In this document: positions 1-8,129 of the stretch, in pieces | How positions within the stretch are numbered: the first letter of the stretch is position 1 | How the letters are laid out: each line of letters opens with the position of its first letter | Source: Daejeonia sp002484105 | GTDB lineage: Bacteria; Bacteroidota; Bacteroidia; Flavobacteriales; Weeksellaceae | DNA: 64,000 bases | Reading direction: 5' to 3' | NCBI RefSeq assembly: GCF_051175565.1 | Contig: NZ_CP195105.1 | Coordinates: forward strand, 3,100,001 to 3,164,000 | Translations under genes and position numbers: made by a program | The notes under the pieces: generated by a model | What the model was told of the DNA's origin: nothing | The model's database searches: none | What the model saw: only the letters and a program-made list of their open reading frames with translations

Positions 1-2
1 TC

Positions 3-1238
3 ATGGATTTAATGAAACTTACAGGGCCTTTCGTGCAACTGCTGACACTCGACCATCTTCCACTGCGCGGCAAAATTGCTGACAACCTTCTGGAGATTAT
101 TCCCAATGGAGGAATTGTTACGGCAAACGGAAAAATTGTCAAAACCGGAAATTTTGACGACCTGAAAAGAGAATTTCCCACCGCAGAATTAGACCTTATA
201 AGTGGTAGCCATATTGCCCTTCCGTCCTTTACCGATGCCCACACGCATATTTGTTTCGGAGGAAGCCGTGCGCAGGATTTTGCCATGCGCAATGCAGGGA
301 AAACCTATCTTGAAATTGCCGGAAACGGTGGCGGCATCTGGAGTACGGTGCAGCATACCCGAAAAACGGACGAACATGAACTTTCAGAATTGCTTCTCCA
401 GCGTATCCGCCGTCAGATATCTTTGGGCATCACGACGATTGAGATTAAAAGCGGCTATGGACTTGATGCCGAAAATGAAATAAAAATGCTTCGGACCATC
501 CGTAATGCACAGCGCAAAACACCAGCTCTTCTTGTACCCACCTGTCTTGCAGCGCATTCCCTGCCAAAAGATTTCGATGGAGACCAGCATGCCTATCTTC
601 AGTATATTTTGGAGGCCATTCTTCCTGAAGTCCAGAGGGAAAGATTATCTGACCGCGTCGATATTTTTATTGAAAAATCGGCTTTCGATCCGGAATCTTC
701 TCTGAGATTTCTGCTCTCTGCAAAAAAAGCAGGCTTCAAAATCACCGTCCATGCAGATCAGTTTACACCGGGAAGTGCTCAAATTGCTGTTCGTACAGGA
801 GCACTTTCTGCCGATCACCTTGAGGCTTCCACAGACCAAGATATCCGTGCTCTGGCAGCTTCGGACACTGTTGCCACGGTACTTCCGGGGGCAAGTCTTG
901 GTTTGGGCGAACCTTTTGCTCCTGCGAGAAAACTACTGGATGCCGGAGCAATTGTAGCTATTGCAAGCGACTGGAATCCAGGATCGGCACCGATGGGAAA
1001 TCTTCTGGCACAAGCTTCCGTGCTGGCTACTTTTCAGAAACTTTCGACTGCTGAAGTACTTGCAGGCATGACATTCCGTGCTGCCAGGGCATTAGACCTT
1101 AGTGACCGCGGCATTCTGAAAGAAGGGAAAAAAGCAGATTTCATTATATTCTCCACCACTGATTATCAGGAAATTCTATATAATCAAGGGCAACTGCTTC
1201 CCTCTGATATATATATTGACGGAGAAAAAATACCATAA
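3..1238 (+). CDS. hutI: Imidazolonepropionase
   Basis: Hydrolyses 4-imidazolone-5-propanoate to N-formimidoyl-glutamate in cytoplasmic histidine degradation. The 411-residue length is normal for HutI. The metal-binding pair H80/H82 lies in a DAHTHICFGG motif, a further histidine sits in VHADQFTPGSAQ near residue 250, and the catalytic aspartate is in ASDWNPGSAP near residue 322. These are the amidohydrolase landmarks of this enzyme. An ATG lies at position 3 and a second in-frame ATG at codon 4, so the exact start is uncertain, but the protein looks complete. No other hut gene is in view; they may lie upstream of the window. Confidence 0.93.
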   Translation: MDLMKLTGPFVQLLTLDHLPLRGKIADNLLEIIPNGGIVTANGKIVKTGNFDDLKREFPTAELDLISGSHIALPSFTDAHTHICFGGSRAQDFAMRNAGKTYLEIAGNGGGIWSTVQHTRKTDEHELSELLLQRIRRQISLGITTIEIKSGYGLDAENEIKMLRTIRNAQRKTPALLVPTCLAAHSLPKDFDGDQHAYLQYILEAILPEVQRERLSDRVDIFIEKSAFDPESSLRFLLSAKKAGFKITVHADQFTPGSAQIAVRTGALSADHLEASTDQDIRALAASDTVATVLPGASLGLGEPFAPARKLLDAGAIVAIASDWNPGSAPMGNLLAQASVLATFQKLSTAEVLAGMTFRAARALDLSDRGILKEGKKADFIIFSTTDYQEILYNQGQLLPSDIYIDGEKIP

Positions 1239-1239
1239 A

Positions 1240-1267
1240 AAAAACTCCGGCTAATGTCGGAGTTTTG
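1240..1267. terminator. Bidirectional terminator between hutI and pyk
   Basis: Inverted repeat AAAACTCCG ... CGGAGTTTT with an A-run before it and a T-run after it, placed between two convergent genes. It can serve both strands. Confidence 0.85.
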
Positions 1268-1288
1268 ATTGGGAAGAGATGGATATCT

Positions 1289-2734
1289 TTAAATATTCGT
1301 GAGTCTCAGTGTGTTGGTTTTTCCGCCTTCGTGAGCTGGCATGGCATTCAGGTTGACAACCAGATCCCCCTCATCTGCAAAACCTGCGTTATAGGTAAGC
1401 GTATTTACCTGAACGATGGTTTCATCAGTAGATTTGTTCATGTCGTAGAAAAATGCGCGGACACCCCAGAGAAGGTTCAGCATGGTAATCACACGTTTAT
1501 TGGAACTGTATACGATGATGTGCGCATCCGGTCTGTGAGACGAAATCTGGAATGCGGTGTACCCTGAATAGGTCAGTGTAATAATAGCTTCCACATCTGT
1601 AGTTCTTGCAATACGCACTGCAGAAAGACAAACCCGGTCGGTGATGAAGCGTTCGTCTACACAGTTGAATTCTTTTTCGATTGTTGTATTTTTCTGTTTG
1701 TAGAAGGTGGTATTTTCAATTCTATTGATAATCTTCGACATGTTTTTCACCACATCTACAGGATATTTTCCTACGGAAGTTTCTCCGGAGAGCATCACAG
1801 CATCGGCACCATCCAGCACAGAGTTGGCAACATCGTTCACCTCAGCTCTCGTTGGCGTCAAGCTGTTGATCATGGTTTCCATCATCTGCGTTGCAATAAT
1901 TACCGGTTTTGCAAAATAGCGCGATCTTTCCACCAGTGTTTTCTGTATTGCCGGAACTTCTTCCATCGGAACTTCTACACCAAGATCGCCCCGGGCTACC
2001 ATGATTCCATCGCATTCCAGAAGGATTTCGTCAATATTTTTTACCCCTTCCGGTTTTTCGATTTTTGCAATAATCGGAGTTTTGAATTTATTGGTAGGAT
2101 GGTTTTTGATAAGCTCTTTCAGGTCAATGATATCCTGAGCGTGTCTTACGAAGGACAGGGCAATCCAATCCAATTCGAGATCCAGCATAAAGTTGGCATC
2201 CTGAATATCTTTTTCTGTCAGTGCAGGAAGAGAAACATTGGTATTCGGGAGGTTTACCCCTTTCTTGGAACTCAGTGGCCCACCCTGTATGGTTTTGGCT
2301 TTTACGGTATCTTTACCATTGGTTTCGGTAACTTCCAGCACCAGTTTTCCATCGTCAATAAGGATTCTTTCTCCCACCTGAACATCCTGTGGAAACTGCT
2401 GGTAGGTCATATACACTCTGGTAGCGTCGCCTTCCACTTTTTCATTGGTAAAGGTCAGGATATCTCCGGGGTTCAGGTAAGAACCTTCTTTTACAACGCC
2501 CACGCGGAGTTTCGGTCCCTGGAGGTCACCAAGGATACTTACGGAATAGCCGTATTCTTTGTTAATGTCACGTATGGTTTGCACATTGCGTTTTACTAGA
2601 TCATAGTCGGCATGCGAAAAATTGATCCTGAAAACATCCACACCAGCTTTAACCATGTTGATAATGGTCTCTCTGTTGGAGGAAGCAGGTCCCAGCGTCG
2701 CAATTATTTTGGTTTTCTTTAAATCTTTATTCAT
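1289..2734 (-). CDS. pyk: Pyruvate kinase
   Basis: Converts phosphoenolpyruvate and ADP to pyruvate and ATP in glycolysis. The 481 residues show the N-terminal KIIATLGPAS start, the IIAKIEKPEG segment with the active-site lysine, the MVARGDLGVE loop, and the allosteric C-terminal domain. It is the last gene of the minus-strand run acpP-fabF-rnc-IPExxxVDY-pyk and overlaps the preceding gene by 8 bp, so translation is probably coupled. The bidirectional hairpin at 1240-1267 ends the operon. Confidence 0.97.
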   Translation of the reverse strand: MNKDLKKTKIIATLGPASSNRETIINMVKAGVDVFRINFSHADYDLVKRNVQTIRDINKEYGYSVSILGDLQGPKLRVGVVKEGSYLNPGDILTFTNEKVEGDATRVYMTYQQFPQDVQVGERILIDDGKLVLEVTETNGKDTVKAKTIQGGPLSSKKGVNLPNTNVSLPALTEKDIQDANFMLDLELDWIALSFVRHAQDIIDLKELIKNHPTNKFKTPIIAKIEKPEGVKNIDEILLECDGIMVARGDLGVEVPMEEVPAIQKTLVERSRYFAKPVIIATQMMETMINSLTPTRAEVNDVANSVLDGADAVMLSGETSVGKYPVDVVKNMSKIINRIENTTFYKQKNTTIEKEFNCVDERFITDRVCLSAVRIARTTDVEAIITLTYSGYTAFQISSHRPDAHIIVYSSNKRVITMLNLLWGVRAFFYDMNKSTDETIVQVNTLTYNAGFADEGDLVVNLNAMPAHEGGKTNTLRLTNI

Positions 2735-3197
2735 AATATTGAATTAAATGAAAGAGCTCATCGTCCGATGTGAGCTCAAGGTTCTGTATTTGAAACATCA
2801 TATTTTCGGGCAACAAAATTAGTGAAAATTCAGCAATATTGTCTGATGTTTTGATGATGTAGTCTACATCTTTACAATCAGGCAACAGAAAATTAACATC
2901 TTCTTCATCCGAAAAGAGCATATTAATTTCTTTTTTTTGTTCAGATTTTATGGATCTGTTGGAGACAAAACGTATGCAGTTTTTGGTCTCTTCATGATAA
3001 GCTTCAAAAACGGTATGATAATAATGGTAAAAGGTCCGGACGATTTCGAGATCCTTGATACGGGAGAACGTAAAGTCATTAGCACGGTTCATCTGGAAAA
3101 ACAACTCGTAATCGGGCATTGGTTTCACAAGCCTTGCCAGTCCGATATTCACAGATTCTTCCTCTTCAGATTCAAGAAACAGTTTTAGGCTTTTCAA
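2727..3197 (-). CDS. IPExxxVDY family protein
   Basis: A 156-residue cytoplasmic protein that matches the Flavobacteriia-specific IPExxxVDY family by its acidic N-terminal segment, its PDYELFFQMN motif, and its fixed place between rnc and pyk. The name-giving motif appears as LLPDCKDVDYIIK, with L replacing I and C replacing the usual residue. The function of the family is unknown. The likely start is TTG at 3197, because the next in-frame ATG would remove the conserved N-terminus. That start lies 26 bp inside the rnc coding region, which points to translational coupling. Confidence 0.8.
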   Translation of the reverse strand: MKSLKLFLESEEEESVNIGLARLVKPMPDYELFFQMNRANDFTFSRIKDLEIVRTFYHYYHTVFEAYHEETKNCIRFVSNRSIKSEQKKEINMLFSDEEDVNFLLPDCKDVDYIIKTSDNIAEFSLILLPENMMFQIQNLELTSDDELFHLIQYYE

Positions 3198-3942
3198 TGA
3201 TGTTCTGTTTTTTATTGAGAATATAAAACGCGCGCTGTGCGGCTTTTTCTTCTGCTTTTTTCTTGGATGATGCCGTGGCGTTCGTCAGTTTTCTTTCCCC
3301 CAGCAGTACACAGGTACGGAATACCATATTGTGGTTGGGCTGCACTTCTTCGTGCGTTTCATACTTCAGGGTGACCTTTCTTTTCTGCGACCATTCCAGA
3401 AGCAGGCTTTTGTAGCTGACGATTTTATTCTCCAGCTTGTTCATTTCGGAAGGGGTCAGCAAACGTTCCAGAACTGTCTTCCTGCAGATTTCGTAGCCTG
3501 CATCCATATAGACGGCGCCTACAAAGGCCTCAAAAAGATTTCCGGAAATATTCTCTCCCAGTGTCATGCTGCTTCCGTTCTGGAGAAGTTTGGTAAGGCC
3601 GAGTTCATCTCCGAGCTTGTTCAGATTCTTTCGGTTTACGATTTTGGATTTCATCTGGGTCAGATATCCTTCATTGGCTGTGGGATAATGCTCAAAAAGA
3701 TAAGACGAAATGATAGATCCCAGTACTGAATCGCCCAAAAATTCAAGACGTTCGTAATTACTGCTGATTTTGCTGTGCGAAGGTACCTTCAGCGAAAAAG
3801 CTTCCCGATACCACTCCGGATGATGGATATTGAAACCCACCAGCTGGTTGATCTGGCGGATAAAAATAATTTCTTTCTCGGAAAAGTTGTTTCTTCGTTT
3901 TTTAGGCAGAAATCTGGAGATGTATTTCTGAAGCCTCATCAT
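3172..3942 (-). CDS. rnc: Ribonuclease III
   Basis: Cleaves double-stranded RNA, notably in rRNA processing. The 256 residues contain the signature ERLEFLGDSVLG with the metal-binding acidic residues, the second catalytic motif GNLFEAFVGAVYMD, and a C-terminal dsRNA-binding domain (about residues 175-245, with ASSKKKAEEKAA near its end). It lies 8 bp downstream of fabF and overlaps the next gene. The acpP-fabF-rnc arrangement is common in many bacteria. Confidence 0.96.
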   Translation of the reverse strand: MMRLQKYISRFLPKKRRNNFSEKEIIFIRQINQLVGFNIHHPEWYREAFSLKVPSHSKISSNYERLEFLGDSVLGSIISSYLFEHYPTANEGYLTQMKSKIVNRKNLNKLGDELGLTKLLQNGSSMTLGENISGNLFEAFVGAVYMDAGYEICRKTVLERLLTPSEMNKLENKIVSYKSLLLEWSQKRKVTLKYETHEEVQPNHNMVFRTCVLLGERKLTNATASSKKKAEEKAAQRAFYILNKKQNIIEKPKTVS

Positions 3943-3950
3943 TGATGAAA

Positions 3951-5195
3951 TCAGATTTTAGTAAAGAGTACGCAAGCGTTGTGTCCTCCAAATCCAAAAG
4001 TATTGCTCAGCGCAGCATGTACTTCTTTCTTTACGGCATGGTTGAAGGTAAAGTTCAGGCGGCTGTCAATTTTTTCGTCATCATGGAAATGATTGATGGT
4101 TGGGGGTACCACACCATCCGTAATAGTCCGCAAAGCAGCAATTGCTTCGATAACGCCGGCAGCACCCAGCAAGTGTCCGGTCATGGATTTTGTAGAGTTG
4201 ATCTGGATATCATATGCGTGATCTCCGAAAAGTCTGGCCACCGCACTGGATTCTGCAATATCTCCAAGCGGAGTAGATGTCCCGTGCATATTGATATGGT
4301 CTATATTTTCAGTAGAAAATCCGGCGTCTTCCAGGCAGTTTTTCATCACGAGGTAGGCACCTAAGCCTTCCGGATGAGGAGCGGTCATATGGTAGGCATC
4401 TGCGCTCATTCCTCCACCCTTCAGTTCGGCGTAGATGGTAGCGCCACGCTTCACAGCATGTTCGTATTCCTCAAGAATGATAGATCCTGCACCTTCTCCG
4501 AGTACGAAACCGTCACGGTCTCTGTCAAAAGGTCTGGAAGCTGTTTGGGGATCGTCGTTTCTTGTGGAAAGCGCCATCATGGCATTAAAACCTCCAACAC
4601 CGCTGGCTGTAACAGCAGCTTCGGAACCACCGCAGACGATAACATCTGCCTTGCCCAGCTGGATCAGCATTTTAGCATCAATAATAGCGTTGGCCGAAGA
4701 TGCGCAAGCTGAAACGGTGGTGTAGTTTGGCCCGTGGAAACCGTATGCCATAGAAATGTGTCCGGGGGTAATGTCCGCAATCATCTTGGGAATAAAAAAT
4801 GGATTGAATCTCGGGATATCCGTCTGTGCCCATCCCAGAACTTCTGTTTCGAAGGTCTCGAGGCCACCAATTCCGGATCCCCAAATGACGCCCACTCTGT
4901 TTTTGTCCACTGCATCCTCAATAAGGCGTGCGTGTGCGACAGCTTCTTTGGCAGCAATCATCCCGAACTGGGTATTTCGGTCCATTTTTTTTGCCTCTTT
5001 TTTCTCGAAGTAATCCAGCGGACTGTAGCTTTTTACTTCGCAGGCAAATCTGGTTTTGAAATTTGTGGCATCAAAAAGAGTAATTGGAGCAGCACCGCTC
5101 GTACCTTTTATAAGGTTTTCCCAGTATTCTTTTGCATTTTTACCAATAGGAGTGATAGCACCAAATCCTGTGACAACTACTCTTTTCAATTCCAT
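3951..5195 (-). CDS. fabF: Beta-ketoacyl-ACP synthase II
   Basis: Elongates acyl chains in type II fatty-acid synthesis by condensing malonyl-ACP with acyl-ACP. The 414 residues carry the catalytic cysteine at position 164 in VSACASSANAI, one active-site histidine in MHGTSTPLGD (about residue 304) and another in SMTGHLLGAAG (about 340). It follows its partner acpP by 26 bp on the same strand, as in many genomes. Confidence 0.97.
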   Translation of the reverse strand: MELKRVVVTGFGAITPIGKNAKEYWENLIKGTSGAAPITLFDATNFKTRFACEVKSYSPLDYFEKKEAKKMDRNTQFGMIAAKEAVAHARLIEDAVDKNRVGVIWGSGIGGLETFETEVLGWAQTDIPRFNPFFIPKMIADITPGHISMAYGFHGPNYTTVSACASSANAIIDAKMLIQLGKADVIVCGGSEAAVTASGVGGFNAMMALSTRNDDPQTASRPFDRDRDGFVLGEGAGSIILEEYEHAVKRGATIYAELKGGGMSADAYHMTAPHPEGLGAYLVMKNCLEDAGFSTENIDHINMHGTSTPLGDIAESSAVARLFGDHAYDIQINSTKSMTGHLLGAAGVIEAIAALRTITDGVVPPTINHFHDDEKIDSRLNFTFNHAVKKEVHAALSNTFGFGGHNACVLFTKI

Positions 5196-5221
5196 AAAGT
5201 TATTCTCTGTTCTTTAGATTA

Positions 5222-5461
5222 TTATTTATTTACTACTTCTTCGATGTATGCGATAGCGTGACCTACAGTAGTAATTTTTTCCGCCTGATCGTCGGGGATC
5301 TGAATGTTGAATTCCTTTTCAAATTCCATGATCAGTTCTACAGTGTCCAGAGAATCTGCGCCCAGATCATTAGTGAAGCTTGCTTCTGGAGTTACTTCTG
5401 ATTCCTCTACGTCAAGCTTATCAGCGATGATAGCTTTTACTCTTGATGCAATGTCTGACAT
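5222..5461 (-). CDS. acpP: Acyl carrier protein
   Basis: A 79-residue carrier that holds growing acyl chains on a 4'-phosphopantetheine arm. The attachment serine lies in the DLGADSLDTVELIM motif. The protein is acidic and has typical length. It is the first gene of the fabF-rnc-IPExxxVDY-pyk run and has a well-formed -7 box just upstream at 5494-5501. Confidence 0.97.
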   Translation of the reverse strand: MSDIASRVKAIIADKLDVEESEVTPEASFTNDLGADSLDTVELIMEFEKEFNIQIPDDQAEKITTVGHAIAYIEEVVNK

Positions 5462-5493
5462 AATACTTAATTTTATTTATTGTTAGATTGGTG

Positions 5494-5501
5494 CAAATAT
5501 A
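5494..5501 (-). promoter_or_regulatory. -7 promoter box of the acpP operon
   Basis: Reads TATATTTG on the minus strand, an exact match to the Bacteroidota TAnnTTTG consensus, about 33 nt upstream of the acpP ATG. No clear -33 TTTG is visible. Confidence 0.6.
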
Positions 5502-5591
5502 TAAAATTCTTTACGATTTTAAATTCTTTTCATTTTTTCAGTTTAAAAATATTGTCCCGGGTTTTGTGCCTTTTTTGCATTGTATGAAAAT

Positions 5592-5627
5592 TTTGGATGT
5601 GCCACAACGATGAAATGATTAATTTTG
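5592..5627 (+). promoter_or_regulatory. Candidate folE promoter
   Basis: TTTG at 5592-5595 and TAATTTTG at 5620-5627 match the Bacteroidota -33 and -7 elements with a 24-bp spacer, slightly long. The -7 box lies 19 nt before the folE ATG. Confidence 0.5.
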
Positions 5628-5646
5628 CAGTAATTTTTATTAAATT

Positions 5647-6315
5647 ATGAATAGTTTTACAGAAAACGACGACGATATTTTTACCGGAAAAGAGCATACA
5701 CCGATACGGGAAGACGCCTTCAGACTCTCTCCTAAAGAAAAAATCGAGCGTATTGAAGGACTTTTCGGACAGATTATGGAAACTCTCGGACTGGATATGA
5801 CGGATGATTCCCTGAAAGATTCCCCCGGAAGAGTGGCCAGAATGTACGTCAATGAAATTTTCGGCGGGCTGCTGCCTGAAAACAAACCTGCGGTTTCGAC
5901 TTTCTCCAACAAGTACAAATACCGGCAGATGCTGGTGGAAAAAGATATTACCGTATATTCTTTCTGCGAGCACCATTTTCTCCCGATTATCGGAAAAGCG
6001 CATGTGGCCTATATCTCCAACGGAGAAGTGATCGGACTTTCCAAAATCAACAGAATTGTGGATTATTATGCGAAACGTCCGCAAGTTCAGGAACGCCTGA
6101 CGATGCAGATTGTGAATGCCCTGAAAGAAGCCCTCGGCACCAGGGACGTTGCCTGTATCATCGATGCCAGACATCTCTGCGTCAACTGCCGTGGCATCAA
6201 AGACACTGCAAGTTCTACCATTACGGCCGAGTTAAGCGGTATTTTCCGTACCAACCCCATTACAAGACAGGAGTTTCTGCATTATGTTGGCAGCCACGCC
6301 AAAATTCATGATTAA
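5647..6315 (+). CDS. folE: GTP cyclohydrolase I
   Basis: Converts GTP to 7,8-dihydroneopterin triphosphate, the first step of folate (and pterin) synthesis. The 222 residues show the zinc ligands: the cysteine and histidines of FCEHHFLPIIGKAHVAYI and the cysteines of HLCVNCRGIKD. It is transcribed divergently from acpP and stands 88 bp upstream of cysS on the same strand; the two may share a transcript but have unrelated functions. Confidence 0.97.
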   Translation: MNSFTENDDDIFTGKEHTPIREDAFRLSPKEKIERIEGLFGQIMETLGLDMTDDSLKDSPGRVARMYVNEIFGGLLPENKPAVSTFSNKYKYRQMLVEKDITVYSFCEHHFLPIIGKAHVAYISNGEVIGLSKINRIVDYYAKRPQVQERLTMQIVNALKEALGTRDVACIIDARHLCVNCRGIKDTASSTITAELSGIFRTNPITRQEFLHYVGSHAKIHD

Positions 6316-6403
6316 CTTTTCCTGTTTGATGATATTTGTCAAAATGATATTTATCAATATTATATAAGAATTTCACCTTTAACCATCATAATACATCAAC
6401 TGT

Positions 6404-7864
6404 ATGGAACTGAAGTTATACAATTCGCTCTCCGGCGAAAAAGAGATATTCAAACCAATTCACGAAGGACATGTCGGAATGTACGTCTGCGGCCCCACGG
6501 TCTACAGCAATGTACATATGGGAAATGTCAGGACATTTATGTCATTTGACTTTATCTACCGTACCCTGATGCACCTGGGCTACAAAGTGCGCTATGTGCG
6601 TAATATTACCGATGCCGGACACCTGACCGATGACGGAACAGTGGAGAACGACCGCTTTGTCAAGCAGTCCCGCCTGGAAAAACTGGAACCTATGGAAATC
6701 GTACAGAAATATACCCTTGATTTTCATCATGTTCTGCAGCTTTTCAACAACCTTCCTCCTAATATCGAACCTACAGCAACGGGACATATCATCGAACAAC
6801 TGGAGCTCACCAAAAAACTTATTGACAGAGGATTTGCCTATGAAAGCAATGGCTCTGTCTATTTTGATGTACGAACCTATGATGAAAAAGGCGGCAACTA
6901 TGGCGAACTGAGCAAGAGAAATATCGACGAACTGATGGCCAATACCCGCGATCTTGACGGACAGAATGAAAAGAAAAACCCTCAGGACTTTGCACTCTGG
7001 AAGAAAGCTTCACCCGAACATATCATGAAATGGCCCTCCCCGTGGGGTGAAGGATTTCCGGGATGGCATCTGGAATGTACAGCAATGAGCACCAAATATC
7101 TCGGAGATCATTTTGATATTCACGGTGGTGGAATGGATCTGAAATTTCCGCATCACGAATGCGAAATTGCCCAGGGAAAAGCCTGCAACGGCGTAGAACC
7201 CGTCAACTACTGGATGCATGCCAATATGCTGACCATGAACGGACAGAAAATGAGTAAATCTACCGGAAATACCATTCTTCCGATGGAACTCGTCACCGGT
7301 GACAATACTTTTTTTGACAAGGCCTTTCACCCTTCTGTCGTAAGATTTTTCTTCCTTCAGGCGCATTACAGAAGCGTTGTAGATCTTTCCAACGATGCAT
7401 TGATGGCAAGCGAAAAAGGATTTATGAGAATGATGGAAGCACTGAAAGCACTCGAAAATATTGAAGCAGCGGCAACCTCTACAATAGATATTAAAGGATG
7501 GACGCAGAAATGCTACGATGCATTGTGTGACGATTTCAATTCGCCTGTCCTGATAGCCCATCTTTTCGAAGCGGTAAAGTGGATTTTTGCTCTATATGAC
7601 AAAAAAGAACAGATCACTGCCGAAGATCTTGAAACATTCAGAACACAACTGCATCGTTTTGTATACGATGTACTGGGACTTCAGGATGTGGAAGACACGG
7701 GACACCACAAACTGGATGCTACGCTTCAGATACTGATCCAGCTTCGGAATCAGGCCCGCAAAGCCAAGAACTGGGAACTGTCTGACCAGATACGGGACAG
7801 ACTTCAGGAAGAAGGTATCGAACTGAAAGACGGCCGGGACGGCACTACCTATATCATCAGCTAA
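6404..7864 (+). CDS. cysS: Cysteinyl-tRNA synthetase
   Basis: Charges tRNA-Cys. The class I synthetase landmarks are present: VHMGN as the HIGH motif near residue 37, and KMSKS in GQKMSKSTGN near residue 282. Zinc ligands are the cysteine of YVCGPT, the cysteine of ECTAMS, and the histidine/cysteine of FPHHECEIAQ. The 486-residue length is normal. A strong intrinsic terminator follows at 7890-7917. Confidence 0.97.
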   Translation: MELKLYNSLSGEKEIFKPIHEGHVGMYVCGPTVYSNVHMGNVRTFMSFDFIYRTLMHLGYKVRYVRNITDAGHLTDDGTVENDRFVKQSRLEKLEPMEIVQKYTLDFHHVLQLFNNLPPNIEPTATGHIIEQLELTKKLIDRGFAYESNGSVYFDVRTYDEKGGNYGELSKRNIDELMANTRDLDGQNEKKNPQDFALWKKASPEHIMKWPSPWGEGFPGWHLECTAMSTKYLGDHFDIHGGGMDLKFPHHECEIAQGKACNGVEPVNYWMHANMLTMNGQKMSKSTGNTILPMELVTGDNTFFDKAFHPSVVRFFFLQAHYRSVVDLSNDALMASEKGFMRMMEALKALENIEAAATSTIDIKGWTQKCYDALCDDFNSPVLIAHLFEAVKWIFALYDKKEQITAEDLETFRTQLHRFVYDVLGLQDVEDTGHHKLDATLQILIQLRNQARKAKNWELSDQIRDRLQEEGIELKDGRDGTTYIIS

Positions 7865-7889
7865 GTTTTTTTACAATATTCAAATTTTA

Positions 7890-7917
7890 AATCTCTCCAC
7901 TTCGGGGAGATTTTTTG
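7890..7917 (+). terminator. Terminator after cysS
   Basis: Stem ATCTCTCC/GGGGAGAT with a short ACTTC loop followed by a T-run. The remaining ~210 bp before malQ hold no convincing gene or RNA. Confidence 0.85.
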
Positions 7918-8129
7918 TTCAAAAACAAAACCGTATAATGCTGAAAATGAACCATCAACAACAACAATACCGAGACTTTATCACGGATATTGCCTGTCCT
8001 TCTTTTAGGGTGCTGTAATTTATTGGTTATCAAAATTTAAACAGAAAAACATACTGATGTTTTTCATCTTCTTTTGTGCTGAAAATCAACAAAAAATATA
8101 TAAATTGCAGTTCCCAAAAATGTTGATTT

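Noticed and set aside
5530..6174. Minus-strand frame of 214 codons antisense to folE
   Set aside because: It covers the conserved GTP cyclohydrolase gene on the other strand and lacks domain features.
7918..8129. Possible small gene or RNA between cysS and malQ
   Set aside because: No start-stop pair with plausible coding features and no second terminator; only weak promoter-like words for malQ (TTTG at 8073, TAAATTG at 8101).
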